In this document: piece by piece, positions 10,501-16,956 of the stretch
Numbering within the stretch: position 1 is the stretch's first letter
How the letters are laid out: the number at the start of each line of letters is the position of its first letter
Assembly (NCBI GenBank): GCA_003576705.1
Contig: QOZS01000024.1
Location: 1-64,000 of the forward strand
Length of the DNA: 64,000 bases
Source of the DNA: Desertibaculum subflavum
GTDB lineage: Bacteria; Pseudomonadota; Alphaproteobacteria; Ferrovibrionales; Ferrovibrionaceae
Direction of reading: 5' to 3'
Program-made: the position numbers and the translations under genes
Notes under the pieces: model-generated
What the model was told of the DNA's origin: nothing
The model's database searches: none
Seen by the model: only the letters and a program-made list of their open reading frames with translations

Positions 10501-12047
10501 GACAGCACGGCGAGCGGCGTGTCGTCGCCCATCGAGCCGACCGCTTCCTTGGCATCCTCCACCATCGGATGGAGAATCATCTCCAGGTCTTCCAAGGTAT
10601 AGCCGGCGGCGATCTGGCGGCGGCGCAGCTCGCCCTTGTCGAAGCTGCCGGCGGTCTCGTCGGCCGCGGCGAAGAAGGAGGCGAGCTCGGCCACGCCCTT
10701 GACCCAGTCCTCATAGGGCTGCTCGGCGGCGAGCTTGTCCTTCACCGCGCGGTCGCGATAGAGCCTGCCTTTCTTCAGGTCGACAGCGAGCATCTGGCCG
10801 GGGCCGACGCGGCCCTTCTCGATGATCTCGCTCTCGGGCAGCGGCACCATGCCGGTCTCGGAGCCGACGAAGAGCAGCCCGTCCTCGGTGATCGAATAGC
10901 GCATCGGCCGCAGCCCATTGCGGTCCATGCCGGCGATCGCCCAGCGGCCGTCGCTGGCGCAGATCGCCGCCGGTCCGTCCCACGGCTCCATGACCGAGTT
11001 GCAATAGGCATAGAGCGCGCGGTGGCTCTCCGGCATCGACGGCTTGTTCGACCACGCCTCCGGAATCAGCAGCGTCTTGACCAGCGGCGCGGTGCGGCCG
11101 GCGCGCACCAGCACCTCGAACACCGCGTCGAGCGCGGCCGAGTCGGAGGAGCCCGACTGCACCACCGGCTTGATGTCCTCGCCATGCTCGCCGAAGGCCT
11201 CGGAGGCCATGCGGATCTCGTGGCTGCGCATCCAGTTGATGTTGCCGCGCACGGTGTTGATCTCGCCGTTATGGGCGAGCATGCGGAACGGCTGCGCCAG
11301 CCGCCAGGTCGGGAAGGTGTTGGTCGAGTAGCGCTGGTGGAAGATGGCGAAGGACGAGATGAAGCGCGCGTCGTTCAGGTCGGGATAGAAGACGGCGAGC
11401 TGCTCGGCCAGAAACATGCCCTTGTAGATGACGGAGCGGCATGACAGCGAGCAGATGTAGAAGTCGGTGATATGCGCGCGCAGCACCGCCTTCTCGATGC
11501 GGCGGCGGATCAGGTAGAGCTCGCGCTCGAAGGCCTGGTCGTCGAGACCCTTGCGGTTCTCGATCATGATCTGCTCGATCTCGGGCCGCGTGGCGTTCGC
11601 CTTCTCGCCGATCACCGAGACGTCGCAGGGCACCTGGCGCCAGCCGAAGATGCCGTGGCCGAAGGCCAGGATCTCGGCCTCGACGATGGTGCGGCAGGTC
11701 TCCTGGGCGGCGAAATCGGTCTTCGGCAGGAACACCATGCCGACGGCGAGCTTGGCCTCCGACGGGGTGAAGCCGGTGGAGCGGATGTGTTCCTTGAAGA
11801 AATCCTGCGGGATCTCGACATGGATGCCGGCGCCGTCGCCGGTCTTGCCGTCGGCGTCGACCGCGCCGCGATGCCAGACCGCCTTCAAGGCCTGGATGCC
11901 GGCCTCGACCACGCGGCGCGAGCGCTGGCCGTCCAGCGCGACGATCATGCCGACGCCACAGGCATCGTGCTCGTCGCGCGGGTCGTACATGCCATCGCGT
12001 GCCAGGCGGGCGGTCTCGGATTGCCACTGGGTGACGTAGTCGGTCAT
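7527..12047 (-). CDS. gltB: Glutamate synthase (NADPH) large subunit
   Basis: GOGAT alpha subunit, which transfers the glutamine amide to 2-oxoglutarate. The 1506-residue protein begins with a propeptide that ends before Cys30 in DACGVG, the N-terminal nucleophile of the glutaminase domain (about 30-430). The FMN/Fe-S synthase domain follows, with [27 protein letters not shown] and the 3Fe-4S cysteines in [17 protein letters not shown]; the C-terminal beta-helix has GXXGG repeats such as [11 protein letters not shown]. The open frame runs upstream through gltD in a different frame, but the true start is ATG 12047, 14 bp after the gltD stop. It is cotranscribed after gltD and faces the histidine kinase gene with a 14 bp gap. 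Confidence 0.96.
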   Translation of the reverse strand: [1506 protein letters not shown]

Positions 12048-12061
12048 GGCCGGGTCTCCCC

Positions 12062-13507
12062 TTACTCGGCGGCCAGCGCCGCGCCGGACATGGCACGGGC
12101 GGAAATGTAGCGGTGCATCGCCTGGGCGGCGTCGCGGCCGTCGCGGATCGCCCAGACGACCAGCGAGGCGCCGCGCACGATGTCGCCGGCGGCGAACACG
12201 CCGGGCAGCGAGGTCTCGAACTTGCGGAAGTCGATCTTGAGCGTGCCGGCGCGGGTCACGGCGAGATCGGGATCGGCGAACATGGCCGGCAGGTCTTCGG
12301 GATCGAAGCCGAGCGCCAGGATGGCGAGATCCGCCTTGAGGTCGAATTCCGAGCCCTCGACCGGTTTCGGCGCGGCGCGGCCGGCGGCATCGGCGAGGCC
12401 GAGCTTCATGCGCTGCACCTTCAGCTTGGTGAGCTTGCCGGTGCGGCCGCGGAAGCCGAGCGGCTGGGTCAGCCACAGGAACTCGACGCCTTCCTCCTCC
12501 GCGTGCTTCACCTCGCGCAGGCTGCCCGGCATGTTGGCGCGGTCGCGGCGATACAGGCACTGCACCGACTTCGCGCCCTGGCGCACCGCGGTGCGCACGC
12601 AGTCCATCGCCGTGTCGCCGCCGCCGATCACCACCACGCGCTTGCCCTCGGCATCGAGCGTGCCGTCCGCGAAGGCCGGCACGGCGTCGCCGAGGCCCGT
12701 GCGGTTCGAGGCGGTGAGATAGTCCATGGCCGGCACGATGTTGCCGAGCTCGCGGCCCGGCGCCGCGAGTTCGCGCGCCCGGTAGACGCCGGTGGCGACC
12801 AGCACCGCCGCGTGGCGGTCGCGGAGCGTGGCGAGCGAGACGTCGCGGCCGACTTCGCAGTTCAGCTCGAAGCGGATGCCGCCCTCGACCAGCAGCTTCG
12901 TGCGGCGCTCGACCGCCTGCTTCTCCAGCTTGAAGTTCGGGATGCCGTAGATCAGCAGCCCGCCGACCCGGTCGTATCGGTCATAGACGGTGACCTGATA
13001 GCCCATGCGGCGCAGCATGTCGGCGGCGGCGAGTCCGGCGGGGCCGGCGCCGACGATGCCGACGGATTCCTTGCGCTCGCGGCGTGGCTTGGGCGGCTTC
13101 ACCCAGCCCATCTCGAAGGCGTTCTCGGTGATGTACTTCTCGATCGAGCCGATGGTGACCGCCTCGAACCCCTTCTCGATGACGCAATTGCCTTCGCAGA
13201 GCCGGTCCTGCGGGCAGATGCGGCCACAGATCTCGGGGAAGGTGTTGGTTGCCTGGGCGGTCTCGTAGGCCTCTTCCAGCCGGCCCTCGGCGGTCAGCTT
13301 CAGCCAGTCCGGGATGTTGTTGCCGAGCGGGCAGTGCACCTGGCAGAACGGCACCCCGCATTGCGAGCAGCGGGACGATTGCTGCGCTGCCTGGTCGGTG
13401 CTGAAGGCCTGATAGATCTCGCCGAAATCGCGCCGCCGCTGGTCGGCCGGGCGCTTGTCGGGCATCCGTTGCGGCACCGACACGAATTTCAGCATCTGCT
13501 CGGCCAT
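12062..13507 (-). CDS. gltD: Glutamate synthase (NADPH) small subunit
   Basis: GOGAT beta subunit, which oxidises NADPH and passes electrons through Fe-S clusters to GltB. The N-terminal cluster domain has cysteines in CSQCGVPFCQVHCPLGNNIP and CGRICPQDRLCEGNC. The FAD fold follows at GIVGAGPAGLAAADML and the NADPH fold at VVIGGGDTAMDCVRTA. The length, 481 aa, is typical. It is the first gene of the gltDB operon; a TATAAT box and a strong hairpin lie in the ~220 bp upstream. Confidence 0.96.
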   Translation of the reverse strand: MAEQMLKFVSVPQRMPDKRPADQRRRDFGEIYQAFSTDQAAQQSSRCSQCGVPFCQVHCPLGNNIPDWLKLTAEGRLEEAYETAQATNTFPEICGRICPQDRLCEGNCVIEKGFEAVTIGSIEKYITENAFEMGWVKPPKPRRERKESVGIVGAGPAGLAAADMLRRMGYQVTVYDRYDRVGGLLIYGIPNFKLEKQAVERRTKLLVEGGIRFELNCEVGRDVSLATLRDRHAAVLVATGVYRARELAAPGRELGNIVPAMDYLTASNRTGLGDAVPAFADGTLDAEGKRVVVIGGGDTAMDCVRTAVRQGAKSVQCLYRRDRANMPGSLREVKHAEEEGVEFLWLTQPLGFRGRTGKLTKLKVQRMKLGLADAAGRAAPKPVEGSEFDLKADLAILALGFDPEDLPAMFADPDLAVTRAGTLKIDFRKFETSLPGVFAAGDIVRGASLVVWAIRDGRDAAQAMHRYISARAMSGAALAAE

Positions 13508-13560
13508 CTCGACCCCCGAACTCTCGGAAACTGGCGTGATCCGAGCGCCCGGAAGCGATC

Positions 13561-13590
13561 GGGACCCGCACCTTAATCGGTGCGGGTCCC
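13561..13590 (-). promoter_or_regulatory. Perfect hairpin in the gltDB leader
   Basis: GGGACCCGCACC and GGTGCGGGTCCC form a 12 bp perfect stem around a 6-base loop, 54 bp before the gltD start codon. No T-run follows on either strand, so it is not a classic terminator. Placed downstream of the TATAAT box at 13623-13628, it would sit in the 5' leader of the gltDB mRNA. A role in mRNA stability or control is inferred; alternatively it blocks read-through from the upstream TadG-like gene. Confidence 0.6.
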
Positions 13591-13622
13591 TGTGGCTATG
13601 GCTAAAATGCCATTTAGGTCAG

Positions 13623-13628
13623 ATTATA
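13623..13628 (-). promoter_or_regulatory. Candidate -10 box for gltDB
   Basis: A perfect TATAAT on the minus strand in an AT-rich stretch, about 116 bp before gltD. A start near 13616 would give a ~109 nt leader containing the hairpin at 13561-13590. No convincing -35 hexamer is seen 16-18 bp upstream (TTGCAG is present but only 12 bp away). Confidence 0.4.
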
Positions 13629-13725
13629 TGTCCTATTTTTCTGCAATCGGACCGGCTGGTCCCTCCCGGGGTCGCCACTGCCCTCCCGGACAGATATAAA
13701 AGGTCCGGATCGGTTCATTTTTCCC

Positions 13726-15102
13726 CTACTTCGAGAGCCGCAGGGTGGAGATGCTCTTGCCGATGGCGCGGAACGCGTCCTGCAGCTCCACGCCGTCATT
13801 GGGCAGATAGACGTGGGCCGGGCTGGTGGCGCAGTTCTGCACCAGGCTTGTTGCCGCCGGGGTGTCGATCACGTCCAGGCCCACAGTGTAGACGGTGATC
13901 CCCTGCGCCTTCATGGCGGTGCAGAGCGCCTCGGACTGTGCGTAGGAGCTGCCGTGATTGGAGTTCTCGTTGATCTTGTATTGGTTGGCACCGCTGCCGC
14001 TGATGGAGTTCTTGGCGATGACGCCATTGTGGTAGATGCTGTTGTACTCGCCGTCCGTCATGATCACGACGGCCTTCAGCAACTTGTCGTCGCCATAGGA
14101 GCCCGCCGTGCTGCTGGCCGGAAGGCCGGCGCCCATGCCGGCGGTGAAGGTCGGGGACACCAGATACCAGCCCCAGGCCACGCCGATCTGGCCACCGGTC
14201 GAGCCGTTGGCGTTCATGGCGTCGATCCAGGCGTGCAGATCCGCCTTGTTACTGGTCAGCGGCCGGATCGGGCTCGACTGGCAGGGGTTGTACCCGCCGG
14301 GGTCGGTGTAGTTCTTGCCGACCGGCGAGACCGCGGGCGATGCGTCGGTGAGGGCGTTGGCCCCCTCACGCTCGGTGACGCAGGTCGAGATGTTGAACGT
14401 GACGTTGGAATTGTCGGAATAGCGCCGGAAACGATACTGGGTGCAGCCGAAGGTGTTGCAGCCAGCGGTGGGCGTCCCGCGGACGGCGTTGGCATAGACG
14501 CCGGCATTCACCGCGGCCGAATAGGGCACCAGCGCCACCTTGCTGTAGCTCGGCGTCTGCTGGTCCTTCACCACGATGTCGACCAGCTCCTTGGCGGCGG
14601 CGCGAAGATCCTCCTCGCGCTGGCCGTCCATGGACGAGGTCAAGTCGAGGACGAGAGACACCTCGACGTTCTGCGAGGCGCGCTTCACCTCCGTCGCCGC
14701 GGTGACGGGGATCGCCTCGACGCCCAGCACCCGTGTGAAGGTGGACGGCAGGGTCGCGGCCGCGGTCAGCGTCAGCGTCTCCTGGTCCACAGATGCCTGG
14801 ATCGACGGCTGCTGCAGGGTCGCACCCAGATAGCCGGGCTGAATGTTGGCGAAGTAGAACTTCGCAATGTCTGCGTCCCGGCTCTCGTGATACATCACCC
14901 GCGCACCGGCCAGGGCGGCGGCGTCGAGCGCCTGCGACATGCGCTGCTTGAGCATGTAGCCGCGGGCGGTGTCGACGCCCACGCCGGCAATGCCGATGAT
15001 GGGAACGGCGGCGACCGCCATCACGGCCGCCATGGTGCCCCGCCTGTCGTCGCGCAGGCGACGCAGGAGATTCCGAATCGAATTGGTTCGCTTGCTCGTC
15101 AT
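13726..15102 (-). CDS. TadG-like protein with von Willebrand factor A domain
   Basis: A 458-residue secreted or envelope-anchored protein. The N-terminus has a basic stretch followed by a prepilin-like hydrophobic segment (MAAVMAVAAVPIIGIAGVG, about residues 24-42) and then DTARGYMLKQRMSQALDAAALAGA, the hallmark of Tad/Flp-pilus TadE/TadG proteins. The vWA domain follows, with a MIDAS motif DLTSSMD, VVIMTDGEYNSIYH and GITVYTVGLDV. An internal Cys-rich stretch (CNTFGCTQY, CVTEREG, PCQSSP) suggests disulfides. ATG 15102 has a GAGG upstream and is preferred to ATG 15153. No other tad genes are present, so it is an orphan of unknown partner. Confidence 0.85.
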   Translation of the reverse strand: MTSKRTNSIRNLLRRLRDDRRGTMAAVMAVAAVPIIGIAGVGVDTARGYMLKQRMSQALDAAALAGARVMYHESRDADIAKFYFANIQPGYLGATLQQPSIQASVDQETLTLTAAATLPSTFTRVLGVEAIPVTAATEVKRASQNVEVSLVLDLTSSMDGQREEDLRAAAKELVDIVVKDQQTPSYSKVALVPYSAAVNAGVYANAVRGTPTAGCNTFGCTQYRFRRYSDNSNVTFNISTCVTEREGANALTDASPAVSPVGKNYTDPGGYNPCQSSPIRPLTSNKADLHAWIDAMNANGSTGGQIGVAWGWYLVSPTFTAGMGAGLPASSTAGSYGDDKLLKAVVIMTDGEYNSIYHNGVIAKNSISGSGANQYKINENSNHGSSYAQSEALCTAMKAQGITVYTVGLDVIDTPAATSLVQNCATSPAHVYLPNDGVELQDAFRAIGKSISTLRLSK

Positions 15103-15412
15103 GGCCGCGACCTCACGCTCTACCTGTCCCTGCCGATACTGGCGAGGTGTCATAAAGAATTGTTAAATCCAGGAAGGTTGTGCAAGTGAAATCGACCTTA
15201 ATACTTGAGTTTGTCTTGGATTTATATTGGATTTTATGAAATTCGTTTGCATCCGGAGCAGGCGGGGCAGCGCGCAAACCTGCCGGGACGGTGACATTCA
15301 TCACGCGTTAAGCTTGATGACCGCCACAGCGGGCGGGCGGGGCGCGGGTTACTCTCCCACCATCAGAACAAGGCCACCGGGGACGGCGGCCGGCAGAGAC
15401 AGGGGAAGAGCC
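15103..15412 (+). other. Intergenic region between divergent genes
   Basis: A 310 bp gap upstream of both the TadG-like gene (minus) and the small membrane protein (plus). It is AT-rich near 15150-15245, unlike its surroundings, with an imperfect tandem TTGGATTTAT/ATTGGATTTTA at about 15216-15236. That composition fits divergent promoters, but I see no clear -35/-10 pair. No coding frame in it is convincing. Confidence 0.5.
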
Positions 15413-15559
15413 ATGACGATCCAGATCACCAGCCGCGAAGCGCTGTACAGCTATCAGAACGCCGATTACGGCAGCACCCGGCCGAGCTTTGCCGGCATGG
15501 TCGGCGGCCTCTGCATCTGGCTGGTGGCGGTTACCGTGGTGGTTACCAACCTGATCTGA
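15413..15559 (+). CDS. Small single-pass membrane protein (48 aa)
   Basis: This short frame has a good ribosome binding site (AGGGGAAGAGCC) before ATG 15413. The peptide has a polar N-terminal half (TSREALYSYQNADYGSTRP) and one C-terminal membrane helix (GLCIWLVAVTVVVTNLI), ending six bases from the stop of the convergent aminotransferase gene. The layout is N-in or N-out with a one-helix anchor and almost no tail. I do not recognise a family. The ribosome binding site and amphipathic pattern support a real gene. Confidence 0.6.
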   Translation: MTIQITSREALYSYQNADYGSTRPSFAGMVGGLCIWLVAVTVVVTNLI

Positions 15560-15565
15560 GCGGCG

Positions 15566-16789
15566 TCAGGCGACAGAACGGGCGGGCGCATCCTTGACGG
15601 CCCCGCCCGGTTTCGGGCCGGTCAGGACTTCCATCGCCGCCTGCACCCCGCCCTTGGCGTGCGGCACCCCGGCCAGCGACAGCCCCATCTCCACCCCGCC
15701 CAGCGTGCCGAGCAGCATCAGGTCGTTGAAGCTGCCGAGATGGCCGATGCGGAACACCTTCCCCGCCACCTTTGACAATCCGGCGCCGAGCGACAGGTCG
15801 TAGGCCTCCAGCGTCTGCTTGCGGAACGCGTCGGCATCGTGGCCGGCCGGCATCAGCACGGCGGTCAGCGCGCTCGAATACTCGGCCGGGTTGACGCAGA
15901 GCAGCTCCAGCCCCCAGGCGCGGACGGCGCTGCGCGTCGCCTCGGCATGCCGGTCGTGCCGGGCGAAGACGTTGGCCAGGCCCTCCTCCATCAGCATCTC
16001 GATCGCCTCGTGGAGGCCGTAGAGCAGGTTGGTGGCCGGCGTGTAGGGAAAATACCCGTTCTTGTTGGCGGCCAGCATGGGCCCCCAATCCCAGTAGCTG
16101 CGCGGCAGGCCGGCCTGCTTGTGCGCGGCCAGCGCCTTGGCGCTGATCGCGTTGAACGACAGGCCGGGCGGCAGCATCAGGCCTTTCTGCGAGCCGGCGA
16201 CGGTGACGTCGACGCCCCATTCGTCGTGCCGGTATTCGATCGAGGCGAGGGATGAGATGGTGTCGACCATCAGCAACGCCGGGTGCCCGGCCGCGTCGAT
16301 GGCGCGGCGCACCGCGTCGACCCGCGTCGTGACCGCGGTCGAGGTCTCGTTATGCACCACCATGACGGCCTTGATGGCGTGCCCGCGGTCCTCCTTGAGG
16401 CGGGCTTCGACCAGCCCGGCATCGACGCCGCGGCGCCAGTCGCCGGCGACGAAGTCGACCTTCAGGCCGAGTCGCTCGGCGAGCTCACGCCACAGCGTGG
16501 CGAAATGCCCGGTCTCGAACATCAGCACGCGGTCGCCGGACGACAGCGTGTTGACCAGCGCCGCCTCCCAGGCGCCGGTGCCGGAGGCCGGATAGATCAC
16601 GACATCGCACTCCGTGCCGAAGATCGGCTTGATCCCGGCCAGCACCTTGCGGCCCAGCACGCCGAATTCCGGGCCCCGGTGGTCGATGGTCGGGTGGTCG
16701 ATCGCGCGCAGGATGCGGTCGGGCACGTTGGTCGGCCCGGGAATCTGCAGGAAGTGCCGCCCGCTCGCCGCGTTGCTGTACCGGATCAT
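15566..16789 (-). CDS. sgaA: Class V aminotransferase, serine-glyoxylate type
   Basis: A PLP-dependent aminotransferase of 407 residues. Serine-glyoxylate aminotransferase converts serine plus glyoxylate to hydroxypyruvate plus glycine in the serine cycle and glycine metabolism. Signatures are the N-terminal FLQIPGPTNVPDRILRA, HRGPEFG, and the PLP lysine in GSQKGLMLPPG (Lys202). The alanine-glyoxylate or phosphoserine relatives share this fold, so the exact substrate is inferred from overall similarity. The gene is divergent from the FAD/Fe-S oxidoreductase, which may oxidise a related 2-hydroxy acid. Confidence 0.85.
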   Translation of the reverse strand: MIRYSNAASGRHFLQIPGPTNVPDRILRAIDHPTIDHRGPEFGVLGRKVLAGIKPIFGTECDVVIYPASGTGAWEAALVNTLSSGDRVLMFETGHFATLWRELAERLGLKVDFVAGDWRRGVDAGLVEARLKEDRGHAIKAVMVVHNETSTAVTTRVDAVRRAIDAAGHPALLMVDTISSLASIEYRHDEWGVDVTVAGSQKGLMLPPGLSFNAISAKALAAHKQAGLPRSYWDWGPMLAANKNGYFPYTPATNLLYGLHEAIEMLMEEGLANVFARHDRHAEATRSAVRAWGLELLCVNPAEYSSALTAVLMPAGHDADAFRKQTLEAYDLSLGAGLSKVAGKVFRIGHLGSFNDLMLLGTLGGVEMGLSLAGVPHAKGGVQAAMEVLTGPKPGGAVKDAPARSVA

Positions 16790-16956
16790 CGCGCTCCCCG
16801 TCGCTGGTCGACCCCTCGATAGGTCATCAAAGCGCTACGCCGCGCGAAGTCAACGACACGTTCCGGTGTGCCCGGCCGGCGTGCCCGGCTGGTGCGCGCG
16901 GCTGGTGCGCGCGGCGCGGGGCGACGTAAGATGCAGGTCGCGCGGGAGGCGCCCGA

